Shown: positions 35,052 to 43,714 of the stretch, in pieces
Numbering within the stretch: the first letter of the stretch is position 1
Layout of the letters: every line of letters begins with the position of its first letter
Assembly (NCBI RefSeq): GCF_900130055.1
Contig: NZ_FQXU01000006.1
Span: forward strand, 234,410-298,409
Reading direction: 5' to 3'
DNA length: 64,000 bases
Origin: Clostridium intestinale DSM 6191
GTDB lineage: Bacteria > Bacillota > Clostridia > Clostridiales > Clostridiaceae
Program-made: the position numbers and the translations under genes
Notes under the pieces: generated by a model
Databases searched by the model: none
What the model saw: the letters and a program-made list of their open reading frames with translations, nothing else
Told to the model about the DNA's origin: nothing

Positions 35052-37224
35052 TTGGTTGATAGAAGAAAATTCGTATAACAAGGATAAAATATCAGCAAAC
35101 GGCAATAAATTTCTTATAGGAAATGGATATCTTGGGATAAGAGGGACTCTTCCAGAATATGAAAAGGAGCAGTTTGCAGCTATAAATTTATCAGGTATTT
35201 ATGATCAGGTAGGAGATGCTTGGAGAGAACCCTTAAATGCACCAAATGCTCTTTTCACCTATGTTGAATTTGATGGACAAGAGTACCGTTTGCCGAAGGT
35301 GGAGCCTTCTACTAATACACTAGCATTAGATTATAGATATGGTTTATTTAAATCTAAAACTAGTTTTGGTACAGATAAAGGGCGGTTGAGCATTGAGGTT
35401 GAACGATTTGCATCAATGGTTAACAAGCATTGTATTCTTATGAAATATAACGTTACTTCGGATTATGATGGAGAGTTAAATATATATACAGGAATAGATG
35501 GAGAGGTATGGGATATTAATGGACCTCATTATGATGAGATCAGGTACTCAATACAAGAGGATGTATTAATCTCCAATGCTTTAACTCATGAAAATAAAGA
35601 TAGGGTTTGCGTCAGTGAAAAAATTAAATATAACTTTGAAGCAAAAAAAGAGAAGGTTGAGAAGGATAATAAGCTTCTTAGAAAGATAAGCATAAATGCA
35701 AAAAAGGGGTTTACTTACGAAATATATAAGTTTATTACTGTATATACCAGTAAAGATTGTAAGAATCCAATAGAAGAAACGGTAGAACTTGTAAGAGATA
35801 TATGGGACAAGGGTTATTTTGAATTATTAGAAGAACATAAAAGGGAATGGGATAAAATCTGGTATACCTCTGAAATTATTATAGATGGTGATGATAAGGC
35901 GGAAGAGGGGATTAATTATTCCATATATCATCTGCATTCTATAGCACCTAGACATTCTAAAAGTTTATCAATTCCAGCAAGAGGATTATCAGGACAAACT
36001 TATAAGGGGGCTATATTTTGGGACACAGAGATGTTTATGCTGGACTTCTTCTTAAATACTGAACCAGATGTAGCAAAAACCTTACTTAAATACAGAATAG
36101 ATACATTAGAAGGCGCTATGAAAAAGGCAAGTTTTTACGGATATAAGGGAGCCTTTTATGCATGGGAAAGCCAAGAAAATGGATATGATGCATGTTCAGA
36201 TTACAATGTAACAGATGTATTTACAGGACGTCCAATGAGAACATATTTTAAAGATAAGCAGATTCACATTTCTTCAGCTATTGTTTATGGGATTATGAAG
36301 TATATCAATAGAACTGGAGATTATGATTTAATCACAGAAGGTGGATATAAAGTAATAATTGAATGTGCAAACTTTTATCATGATTTATTGCTAACTAAAG
36401 TGGGTTCAGAAGTATATGAACTTAGAGATGTAATAGGACCAGATGAGTATCATGAAAGAGTTAATAATAATGCTTATACTAATAGAATGGCCAAGTTCAC
36501 CTTTGAAAGTGCCTTAGATGTAATAAAAATGATAAAGAAAAATAAGTGGAAGCTTGAGGAAGAATATTCATTAGAGGAACTAGAATCAAAGTTTGAGGAT
36601 GCAAGCTGTAAGATATATATACCTAAACCAGAGGATAAAACATCTATAATTCCACAATTTGATGGGTATGAAAGTTTGGAAGATATAGAGATTAATAGGT
36701 TAAAAGAGAGATTATTAAATGACAAGGAATACTGGGGTGGAGCATATGGAATTGCTTCAGATACAAAGGTTATAAAACAAGCAGATGTAATAACCATGCT
36801 TAATTTATTTCATAAAGAATATTCAGAAGAAGTAATGCTTAAGAACTGGCAATATTATGAGCCTAGAACAGAACATGGATCATCCTTAAGTGCCTGCATG
36901 TATGCTTTAGTAGCGTGTAAGTGTGGAATGCCTGATAGTGCATATCCATTTTTCTTAAAGTCAGCACTTCCTGATATTCTTGGAGGAGGTAAACAGTGGG
37001 CAGGACTTATATATATAGGGGGAACTCACCCAGCTTCATCTGGAGGAGCTTATATGACAGTTGTAGAAGGCTTTGGAGGTATATATTTTGAAGATGGTGT
37101 AGTTAAGGCAAGGCCTTGTATGCCAGAAGGGTGGAGGAGTTTAAAATTTAAAGTGTCCTATTTAAACAAACTATATCAAGTAAATATAGAAAATAATAAA
37201 GCCGATATAAAACAAATTCAGTAG
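35044..37224 (+). CDS. GH65 glycoside phosphorylase, second copy
   Basis: 726 residues from the ATG at 35044, preceded by GGAGAGGGG; an in-frame start at 35026 lacks a site. Distinct subfamily from its neighbour: N-terminus FLIGNGYLGIRGTLPEYEKE, catalytic Glu468 in VIGPDEYHERVNNNAYTN, and GGTHPASSGGAYMTVVEGFG where the other copy has HEGLHTTS. The GPDEYHExV form is shared with kojibiose and trehalose phosphorylases. With the first copy it probably widens the range of alpha-glucosides used from one importer. Last gene before the convergent lacI. Confidence 0.88.
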   Translation: MISWLIEENSYNKDKISANGNKFLIGNGYLGIRGTLPEYEKEQFAAINLSGIYDQVGDAWREPLNAPNALFTYVEFDGQEYRLPKVEPSTNTLALDYRYGLFKSKTSFGTDKGRLSIEVERFASMVNKHCILMKYNVTSDYDGELNIYTGIDGEVWDINGPHYDEIRYSIQEDVLISNALTHENKDRVCVSEKIKYNFEAKKEKVEKDNKLLRKISINAKKGFTYEIYKFITVYTSKDCKNPIEETVELVRDIWDKGYFELLEEHKREWDKIWYTSEIIIDGDDKAEEGINYSIYHLHSIAPRHSKSLSIPARGLSGQTYKGAIFWDTEMFMLDFFLNTEPDVAKTLLKYRIDTLEGAMKKASFYGYKGAFYAWESQENGYDACSDYNVTDVFTGRPMRTYFKDKQIHISSAIVYGIMKYINRTGDYDLITEGGYKVIIECANFYHDLLLTKVGSEVYELRDVIGPDEYHERVNNNAYTNRMAKFTFESALDVIKMIKKNKWKLEEEYSLEELESKFEDASCKIYIPKPEDKTSIIPQFDGYESLEDIEINRLKERLLNDKEYWGGAYGIASDTKVIKQADVITMLNLFHKEYSEEVMLKNWQYYEPRTEHGSSLSACMYALVACKCGMPDSAYPFFLKSALPDILGGGKQWAGLIYIGGTHPASSGGAYMTVVEGFGGIYFEDGVVKARPCMPEGWRSLKFKVSYLNKLYQVNIENNKADIKQIQ

Positions 37225-37246
37225 AGGAATCTCCCCCTACTGAATT
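37215..37246. terminator. Hairpin between the GH65 gene and lacI stop codons
   Basis: Perfect 10-bp stem AATTCAGTAG / CTACTGAATT, loop AGGAATCTCCCC, lying on the stop codon of the plus-strand gene and just before that of the minus-strand gene. No T tract on either side, so termination would be weak. Confidence 0.45.
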
Positions 37247-38260
37247 CTAGGATATAGACATTACACTATCACGTTCAACAACTCTAACTGGAAGAATTGT
37301 TTCCCTTTGGTGGATAGGTTTATTTTCAAGTTTATCTATTATGTAATTAACAGAAAGCTTGCCTTTCAAATGAGCATCTTGATGAATGGTAGTTAAGGCA
37401 GGCGATATTAAGTTACAGAGATTAATATCATCAAATCCTATTATAGAAATATCATCAGGAACTTTTTTACCAGCTTGTTTAAGACCCGTTATAATACCAG
37501 CAGCTAATATATCAGCTGTAGAAAATATAGCAGTAAAGTCATCTCGCTTAGCTAGAGATTTTCCTAAAGCAATGGCTGTTGGAGTATCAAGTTCCTGTTC
37601 AAACACAAGATCCTTATTAAATTCTATGTTAGCCTCTGAAAGAGCTTTTTTATAACCATCAAAACGTTCTGATACAACACCTTTGTATTTTATAAAGGGG
37701 GATGCAAATGCAATGCTTCTATGACCATGATCGATAAGGTACTTAGTAGCAAGATAACCTCCATTAAAATCTTCAAGGCTTACATTACAGATATTAGGAT
37801 TTGAAACATAACTATCTATTAAAACAACGGGAATATTTAATTTAGTTAAAACACTATAAAAATCGTCTTCATAAATTCCTGTAAGAATTAACCCGTCCAC
37901 ATTCCAGTTTCTAAGAAAAAAGTTCAAATCTTGACTTGTTTCTACGGTACGGAGCATTAGATAATACCCATTTTCACGCAAGGTAGATTCTATGGCACCT
38001 ATGAATATAGAATGAAATGGATCCTCCATAAAATTCTTATCACGAGTAGTTACTATGTGATTTATAACACCTATAACCTTTGATGAGTTAGAAACTAAAG
38101 AGCGAGCTGACATGTTTGGAACATAATTTAAGTCCTGGATAGCTTTATTAATTTTAATAATGGTTTCTGCTGAAACACGACCAGGTTTTCCATGAATTAC
38201 ATTAGAAACTGTTGTACAACTTACGCCAACGGTTTTGGCAATATCTTTGATTGTTGCCAT
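37247..38260 (-). CDS. LacI family transcriptional repressor
   Basis: 337 residues. N-terminal LacI helix-turn-helix and hinge: MATIKDIAKTVGVSCTTVSN, VIHGKPGRVSAETIIKINKA and LNYVPNMSARSL. A periplasmic-binding-protein-like sensor follows (VDGLILTGIYEDDF, ISIIGFDDINLCNLISPALT, TIHQDAHLKGKLSVNYI). It most likely binds the TTTAACGTTAAA operators before the importer operon and the TTTAAGGTTAAA variant 25 bases upstream of its own start, thus also regulating itself and pgmB. The inducer is probably the imported sugar or a product of it. Confidence 0.93.
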   Translation of the reverse strand: MATIKDIAKTVGVSCTTVSNVIHGKPGRVSAETIIKINKAIQDLNYVPNMSARSLVSNSSKVIGVINHIVTTRDKNFMEDPFHSIFIGAIESTLRENGYYLMLRTVETSQDLNFFLRNWNVDGLILTGIYEDDFYSVLTKLNIPVVLIDSYVSNPNICNVSLEDFNGGYLATKYLIDHGHRSIAFASPFIKYKGVVSERFDGYKKALSEANIEFNKDLVFEQELDTPTAIALGKSLAKRDDFTAIFSTADILAAGIITGLKQAGKKVPDDISIIGFDDINLCNLISPALTTIHQDAHLKGKLSVNYIIDKLENKPIHQRETILPVRVVERDSVMSIS

Positions 38261-38285
38261 GTTTATACGTCACCTCCTTGGGAAG

Positions 38286-38297
38286 TTTAAGGTTAAA
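38286..38297. promoter_or_regulatory. Variant LacI operator between lacI and pgmB
   Basis: TTTAAGGTTAAA differs from O1/O2 only by G for C at one central position. It lies 25 bases upstream of lacI and 65 bases upstream of pgmB, placed to control both divergent genes. Confidence 0.6.
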
Positions 38298-38362
38298 CCT
38301 TTGGTATATTTTATCATTAAAACAGGAAATTGTATAGTAAAAAATCAGAAGGAGATAGCAGA

Positions 38363-39010
38363 ATGATTAAAGGAGTAATTTTCGATCTTGATGGAGTATT
38401 AGTTTCAACAGATAAGATGCATTTTTATGCATGGAAGAAATTAGCCCACAAATTAGGGATCACTAATTACACAGAAGAAGATAATAAAAGACAAAAGGGA
38501 GTAAGTAGAATGGAGTCCTTAGAGGTAGTACTGTCAAAAGGGACAACCATCTACTCTCGTGAAGATAAATTAAAGTTTGCTGAAGAAAAAAATAAGTACT
38601 ATGTTGAATTATTAGAGAGTCTTGATTCTCAGGCAGTTTTAATAGATGTTATAGTGACTTTAGAAATGCTTAAAGATAGGGGTGTATTAATAGGAATAGG
38701 TTCAGCAAGTAAAAATACACCTCTTATTTTAGAGAAAACAGGATTAAATAAATATATAGACGAAGTAAGCTGTGGACTAGATGTTACTAAGTCAAAACCA
38801 GACCCAGAGGTTTTTATAGTAGCCGCCAAAAAGTTAAACCTAAAAAATGAAGAATGTTTGGTAGTGGAGGATTCTAAATCTGGAATAGTGGCAGCGAGAG
38901 CATGTCATATGAGATCATTAGGAGTAGGACCAGAACATGAACAATTAGGTGCAGATTATAATTCATTAACTATGCAAAGCAATGTAGATTGGGATGAACT
39001 TCTTAGTTAA
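38363..39010 (+). CDS. pgmB: Beta-phosphoglucomutase
   Basis: Converts beta-glucose 1-phosphate to glucose 6-phosphate, the step that follows GH65 phosphorolysis. 215 residues from the ATG at 38363 (AGAAGGAGATAGC upstream). HAD-superfamily motifs: nucleophile and acid Asp in VIFDLDGVLVSTDKMH, cap-domain YAWKKLAHKLGI, motif II IGSASKN, and motif III/IV SKPDPEVFIVAAKKL and VVEDSKSGIVAARA. All the Mg2+ and phosphoryl-transfer residues are kept. It is divergent from lacI and followed by the importer ATPase. Confidence 0.93.
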   Translation: MIKGVIFDLDGVLVSTDKMHFYAWKKLAHKLGITNYTEEDNKRQKGVSRMESLEVVLSKGTTIYSREDKLKFAEEKNKYYVELLESLDSQAVLIDVIVTLEMLKDRGVLIGIGSASKNTPLILEKTGLNKYIDEVSCGLDVTKSKPDPEVFIVAAKKLNLKNEECLVVEDSKSGIVAARACHMRSLGVGPEHEQLGADYNSLTMQSNVDWDELLS

Positions 39011-39119
39011 GCTATATTACAAGGAAGAGTTATTTTCTAGTTTGATGATATAAATCTACAATGATATAGTTAAATTAGGATGTCAGATGAGAGGAAAAAA
39101 TATTTAGGGGGAATAAGAC

Positions 39120-40226
39120 ATGTCAAGTTTATCATTAAAACATATTTATAAAAGATATTCAAAGGATGTAACAGCAGTAAAGGATTTTAATTTAGAGATA
39201 GAAGATAAAGAATTTATAGTATTTGTAGGTCCTTCTGGATGTGGAAAATCTACTACTTTAAGAATGGTTGCAGGACTTGAAGAAATATCAGAGGGAGAGC
39301 TATACATAGATGGTCAATTAGTTAATGACTTAGCTCCCAAGGATAGAGATGTAGCAATGGTATTCCAAAACTATGCATTATATCCTCATATGACAGTTTA
39401 CGATAATATAGCTTTTGGGTTGAAATTAAGAAAAATACCAAAAGATGAAATAAATAAAAAAGTTAGAGATGCAGCAAAAATATTAGATATAGAGCACTTA
39501 TTAGATAGAAAACCTAAAGCACTTTCTGGGGGACAAAGGCAGAGAGTAGCCATGGGAAGAGCTATGGTTAGAGAGGCTAAGGTATTTTTACTCGATGAAC
39601 CTCTATCAAACCTAGATGCAAAACTAAGAAACCAGATGAGAATAGAAATAGCTAAATTACATCAGAATCTTCAAACTACATTTATATATGTAACCCATGA
39701 CCAAGTTGAAGCTATGACTTTAGGAAGTAAAATAGTAGTTATGAAGGATGGAATAATTCAACAAGTAGATACTCCAACTGAAATATATAATCATCCTGCA
39801 AATATGTTCGTCGCTGGCTTTATAGGAAGTCCTCAGATGAATTTCTTATATGGAGATGTAAAAGAAGAAAATGAAAATATTATAGTTGAAGTATTTGGGC
39901 AAAAAGTTGCTCTAGATAAGGACAAGGCTCATAAAATCAAAGCTTCTAATTATATAGAAAAGCAAGCCATATTGGGAATAAGGCCTGAAGATATAAAAAT
40001 TGTAACTGAACAAGAGGGTAATAGAAGTTATATTGTAAATGGGATAATAGAAGTAGTAGAAAACTTAGGAGCAGAAGTCTTGCTTCATATAAAAGCAAAT
40101 GATAGGGCATTTACAATAAAAACAGCTAAACATCAAGGAGAAGTTATAGGAGATAATATAAAATTTGAGATAGATTTAGATAAAGTTCACTTATTTAACG
40201 AAGAAAATCAAGACACCATATTCTAA
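39120..40226 (+). CDS. MsmK/UgpC-type sugar importer ATPase
   Basis: 368 residues. Walker A GPSGCGKST, Q-loop VFQNYALYPHM, signature LSGGQRQRVAMGRAM, Walker B VFLLDEPLSNLDAKLR, switch VTHDQVEAMTL, then a C-terminal TOBE/MalK regulatory domain (LGIRPEDIKIV). This family energises CUT1 sugar importers and often serves several. The importer operon at 29391 lacks its own ATPase, so this is its likely motor, induced with pgmB. Confidence 0.92.
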   Translation: MSSLSLKHIYKRYSKDVTAVKDFNLEIEDKEFIVFVGPSGCGKSTTLRMVAGLEEISEGELYIDGQLVNDLAPKDRDVAMVFQNYALYPHMTVYDNIAFGLKLRKIPKDEINKKVRDAAKILDIEHLLDRKPKALSGGQRQRVAMGRAMVREAKVFLLDEPLSNLDAKLRNQMRIEIAKLHQNLQTTFIYVTHDQVEAMTLGSKIVVMKDGIIQQVDTPTEIYNHPANMFVAGFIGSPQMNFLYGDVKEENENIIVEVFGQKVALDKDKAHKIKASNYIEKQAILGIRPEDIKIVTEQEGNRSYIVNGIIEVVENLGAEVLLHIKANDRAFTIKTAKHQGEVIGDNIKFEIDLDKVHLFNEENQDTIF

Positions 40227-40240
40227 TTTAATAGTTTAAA

Positions 40241-40313
40241 AATAATCTGTGTATAAGTTGAGATGAATACCCCTCTAACTATTCATTATATAAGGTGCAC
40301 AGATTATTTTTTA
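40241..40313. terminator. Terminator between the MsmK-like gene and the convergent HxlR gene
   Basis: AATAATCTGTG pairs with CACAGATTATT (11 bp) across a long 47-base loop, followed by TTTTTATT. Works best on the plus strand. Confidence 0.65.
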
Positions 40314-40320
40314 TTACATT

Positions 40321-40662
40321 TTAATTACAGCTATTCTTAAGTTCAGGATAATATTCAAGAGACCAGTCTTCCATTTGCTTAAGTATCTTAGTAAGAGCTA
40401 CACCTTTAGAAGTAAGATGATACACAACCTTAGGAGGAACCTCAGGATATACCACTTTAGCTATTAACTCGTCATTTTCTAATTCTTTAAGTTTTTCATT
40501 CATTACCTTTTGACTTACGCCTTTGACCTTACGTTGAAGCTCTAAAAATCTTATAGGCTCATTATATAGATGGCATAAAATTAATGCCTTCCATTTTCCT
40601 CTAACAAGATCCATTGCAAAATCCAATAAGCATACATAGCTTTTATCTTTGTATTCAATCAT
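40321..40662 (-). CDS. HxlR family transcriptional regulator
   Basis: 113 residues, the usual HxlR winged-helix size. Motifs: KWKALILCHLYNEPIRFLEL, VSQKVMNEKLKELENDELIA and VYPEVPPKVVYHLTSKGVAL. Cysteines near the start (VCLLDFAMDL) and in the first helices could make it thiol-responsive, as in HypR/YodB relatives, but this is not certain. The perfect 16-bp palindrome just upstream of its ribosome binding site suggests self-control. Its other targets are not evident; the neighbouring gene is a pseudogene. Confidence 0.9.
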   Translation of the reverse strand: MIEYKDKSYVCLLDFAMDLVRGKWKALILCHLYNEPIRFLELQRKVKGVSQKVMNEKLKELENDELIAKVVYPEVPPKVVYHLTSKGVALTKILKQMEDWSLEYYPELKNSCN

Positions 40663-40673
40663 TTATAATACCT

Positions 40674-40689
40674 CTATTAAATTTAATAG
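40674..40689. promoter_or_regulatory. Perfect 16-bp palindrome before the HxlR gene
   Basis: CTATTAAATTTAATAG, 11 bases upstream of the HxlR start codon and touching its ribosome binding site. Candidate operator for the regulator. Confidence 0.45.
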
Positions 40690-40830
40690 ATTAATAATAA
40701 CAAAGTTTCTTCTACTAATAAAGAAATTATTTAATATTAAAAAGGATAAAGCGGTAGATAAAAGCTATTGAAATAAGAAAATATATACTATATTCTTATT
40801 AATAAGATATTAAACAAAAAGGAGAAAAAC

Positions 40831-41311
40831 ATGCTTTATTATATACAAAATTCGCTTATTGGTTTATGTATTATAATAATTATTTTTGTTAACTTTTTTA
40901 GAAAAACAGGAAGAATGCAGTATAGTGAAAAAATATATATGATAGCATTAATAGTAAATGGATTACTTTTAAGTTTAGAATTATTTTTAAACATAACTAC
41001 TGGAAATAACTCAGGTATAGCAAGGCTTATTCTCCCTATTATAGTGGCTGTTTTTTATATTTTAAATCCTACTACACCTAAATGGACAAAAGAAGCTGAG
41101 TGTTGGAGGAATATTGATAGATATAGATAATTTTAAAAACATAAATGAGCAGGTTAATAACTTCAACATAATCGGAGATTATAAATTCCCATTAAGTTTT
41201 AGTATAGGATATGATATTTATAATCCTATCAGGGATTCACAAGTGAAAGATTTTATTAAGTATTTAGATGTTAAAATGTACGAATCTAAAAAAAAGAAAA
41301 AAAGAAAATAA
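40831..41311 (+). pseudogene. Diguanylate cyclase with internal deletion
   Basis: 40831-41085 encodes the multi-helix membrane N-terminus (LIGLCIIIIIFVNFF, IYMIALIVNGLLLSLELFLN, LILPIIVAVFYILNP). The frame then shifts, and 41114-41311 encodes only pieces of a GGDEF domain: the metal-binding IDIDNFKNINEQVNN strand, then directly the late FPLSFSIGYDIYNP and DVKMYESKKKKKRK segments. The GGDEF motif and substrate residues between them are missing. A good ribosome binding site (AAAAAGGAGAAA) remains. Not functional as a cyclase. Confidence 0.7.
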
Positions 41312-41331
41312 ATTACTTGATATTAAAATAT

Positions 41332-41363
41332 AAAAAGCTCAGAATTTTCTTGAGCTTTTTCTT
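41332..41363 (+). terminator. Intrinsic terminator after the cyclase remnant
   Basis: Perfect 10-bp stem AAAAAGCTCA / TGAGCTTTTT with a 9-base loop and a T-rich tail. Confidence 0.8.
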
Positions 41364-41378
41364 TATATATAAAATTAA

Positions 41379-41480
41379 TAACCAGTTAACTGGTTAAGAA
41401 GAAAACCAATTAAGAGGTTAACCAGTTAACTGGTTAACCAGAAAAACAAAAAAACAGTTAACCAGAAAACCAGTTAAATG
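41379..41480. repeat. Cluster of AACCAGTTAACTGGTT palindromes
   Basis: AACCAGTTAACTGGTTAA appears at 41380 and again at 41420. The second copy is the core of a perfect 24-base palindrome (41416-41439) that begins and ends in GGTTAACC-type arms. Half-sites and variants follow at 41405, 41454 and 41469. All units are made of ACCAGTTAA and its complement. It lies between a terminator and a degenerate reading frame, outside any gene. Confidence 0.6.
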
Positions 41481-41650
41481 GAAAAAGATTTGAATATTTG
41501 TCAAAAGTTGATGATGAAAAAAATATTATAGATATAGAGATGCAAGAAGGCGACGAAATTGATGGTGAAGAGTTTGAAATTAAACTAACCTATATGATGA
41601 GAAGAACAACTGTTAAGATGATAAATCAGCTTAATTTCGAGCTTTACTAA
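41465..41650 (+). pseudogene. Open frame without start, probable gene tail
   Basis: 62 codons from just after a TAA to a TAA, with protein-like content (FEYLSKVDDEKNIIDIEMQE, GDEIDGEEFEIKLTYMMRR) but no start codon with a ribosome binding site. Probably the 3' end of a decayed gene. Family not recognised. Confidence 0.35.
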
Positions 41651-41776
41651 GAGAAAAGAATAAATCTTTATAAAAAAAGATCAATATTTGTCGTTCAAAA
41701 ATAGGCTCCTATGCATATATATAATATGTATTTGATTTTAATAAGTACAATTATATAAGGAATAAGGAGAAATAAT

Positions 41777-41998
41777 ATGATAGAGTCAATTTTAGTTGAA
41801 AATGTATTAGTTATTGAGTATAAAGCAGGACTTAATAAGGAAGGAAAGGATATATTTAAGAAAACTCAAATTAATGTAAATAACACTGATATTACTGATG
41901 AGGAGTTATTTGAGCTTGGGCATGCAATAGGGGAACTTTTAGACACACCTATTTACAATATATCTAAAGGAGTGAAGTATTCACTTATAGATTTATAA
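41777..41998 (+). CDS. Small DUF1659-like protein
   Basis: 73 residues. The layout VLVIEYKAGLNKEGKDIFKK then TQINVNNTDITDEELFELGH resembles the DUF1659 family of small proteins found in Bacillus and Clostridium, usually paired with a DUF2922 gene that is absent here. The start follows AAGGAGAAATAAT. Function of the family is unknown. The similarity is moderate. Confidence 0.55.
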   Translation: MIESILVENVLVIEYKAGLNKEGKDIFKKTQINVNNTDITDEELFELGHAIGELLDTPIYNISKGVKYSLIDL

Positions 41999-42130
41999 AG
42001 AGGAAAAGATAAGGATATATTTAATTGTAATTATAGTAACGAATATTATGATTGGACTAATTAAGTGAAGATTATTATATAAAATGATTTTCGCTAATAT
42101 TAGTCTAATTTTTTTTAGAATATAGTTTCC

Positions 42131-42160
42131 TTGACAAACAAATAGAATGTATGCCATACT
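42131..42160 (+). promoter_or_regulatory. Probable sigma-A promoter of the methyltransferase-MarR operon
   Basis: TTGACA (42131-42136), 18-base spacer, CATACT (42155-42160). The minus-10 lies inside GTATGCCATAC, a short symmetrical sequence that could be a MarR-type site. Confidence 0.5.
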
Positions 42161-42221
42161 AACAATATAAAATGATGTTATTTAAACGAGGGTATCCACT
42201 GAAAAAGGAGATGTTTTATTT

Positions 42222-43658
42222 ATGTATAAGATTGAAAATAGTCCTAAACGTTATTATGAAATAATACACAACTACCAAGAGGGGCAGTTACTTTTTGCGG
42301 CAATACGGTTAAATATTTTTTCTTATCTAGATACACCACAAACCGCAGAAGATATTGCAAAGGCAATAAAATGTGATAAAAATCAAATTGAATTCATGCT
42401 TTTATCACTGATTTCCTGTGGATTGGTTAATAAACAAGGAGACTTTTATATAAATACACCAGAAACAAAAGATTTCTTATCTAGAAATAGCCAAGTTTTT
42501 TTAGGCGATACTCTATTATTTAGAGAGAAAATGACATCTCTTGCAGAACTTGAAGAAAAGGTAAAGACTACTCAAACTGTTAGTAGGAATGGGTACGATT
42601 TTTCGGAGCTTGCACGTTTAAGTATTCCAGAAATGTATACTGGAAGAGTACAGGCGTTTATTGATGAAATCATTAAGTTATACCCAAATAGTAATGAGTC
42701 TCTGAACGTTCTGGACCTTGGGGCTGGAGCAGGAATTTTGGATATTGAGTTTGTTAAACAGTTTCCAAATAGTAAAGCTACAATTATAGAAACACAGGCT
42801 GTTTCTGAAGTCACAAAGGAAATTGTGAGACAACATAAAGTTCAGGAAAATATCGAAGTGGTATCAGGAAACTTTAATTCTGATCCCTTAGGAGGACCTT
42901 ATGACTTTATTATTGCCTCAGGTATCTTAAATTTTGTAGAGGGTGATATGTCTATATTTTTGCAAAAAGTATCTGATTCTTTAAAGGATGGTGGATATCT
43001 TTTTATCGTAGGGAGTTATGAAGATAAAAAAGGTAATGTTCCCACGAATATGTTGAGCTGGTTATCAGGTTTTTTGGAAGGGATTCCTTTGCCACCTAGT
43101 AAAGAGGAGATTGAAAATGCACTCCAAAAAGCTGGTCTTACTGTAGCAGATAAGATAAAAGTATCTATGTTTGAAGGGCTTATTTATCAAAAGGGCAGCA
43201 GTGATTTTTCAGTAGATGCTAGAGGGGTTATTGATTCATTTATTGAGCTGACAGAGAGAATTGCAAATGGTAAAACAAATATGCTTGATTTTGGAAGTGA
43301 GGATATGAAATTTTACCGTGGAGAAATTCATATGATTAAAACAATAGGGGATTATCCAGGTATCCATAGTGCTGAACTTGCACGGAAATATGGAATAACC
43401 AGACCTGTGGTTCATAAGACTTTACAAAAATTGAGTGAACGTGGTCTGATTACTAAAGAAGATGATCCAGAAGATAAGAAACGCTATTTGATTTATTTGA
43501 CTGAAAAAGGTAAGGTTGCCTATGATGCTCATGAAGAATACCATGATAAATATGATAAAGCTCTCTTTGATTTTCTTGATAATACCTCTAGTGATAAATT
43601 AGAATCTATTAAAGGTTTTTTAGAGCATGCAATAAGTTTAATTCAAAATCACTCATAA
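42222..43658 (+). CDS. O-methyltransferase-like protein fused to a C-terminal MarR-type winged helix
   Basis: 478 residues in one frame. Residues 10-90 form the dimerisation winged helix of class I O-methyltransferases (TAEDIAKAIKCDKNQIEFML). Residues 150-320 form the SAM domain with VLDLGAGAGILD (163-174), the acidic strand ATIIETQ, and YDFIIASGILNFVEGD. Residues 365-470 are a MarR-like DNA-binding domain (GIHSAELARKYGITRPVVHK and LSERGLITKEDDPEDKKRYL). A SAM enzyme joined to a regulator is unusual. It may methylate the product or substrate of the two reductases downstream and also control the operon. The start follows AAAAAGGAGATG. Confidence 0.8.
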   Translation: MYKIENSPKRYYEIIHNYQEGQLLFAAIRLNIFSYLDTPQTAEDIAKAIKCDKNQIEFMLLSLISCGLVNKQGDFYINTPETKDFLSRNSQVFLGDTLLFREKMTSLAELEEKVKTTQTVSRNGYDFSELARLSIPEMYTGRVQAFIDEIIKLYPNSNESLNVLDLGAGAGILDIEFVKQFPNSKATIIETQAVSEVTKEIVRQHKVQENIEVVSGNFNSDPLGGPYDFIIASGILNFVEGDMSIFLQKVSDSLKDGGYLFIVGSYEDKKGNVPTNMLSWLSGFLEGIPLPPSKEEIENALQKAGLTVADKIKVSMFEGLIYQKGSSDFSVDARGVIDSFIELTERIANGKTNMLDFGSEDMKFYRGEIHMIKTIGDYPGIHSAELARKYGITRPVVHKTLQKLSERGLITKEDDPEDKKRYLIYLTEKGKVAYDAHEEYHDKYDKALFDFLDNTSSDKLESIKGFLEHAISLIQNHS

Positions 43659-43714
43659 GTGATTGCTTATCAAGGGTGTTCCTATAATATTTTTATAGTA
43701 AAGGGAGTGTGCAA

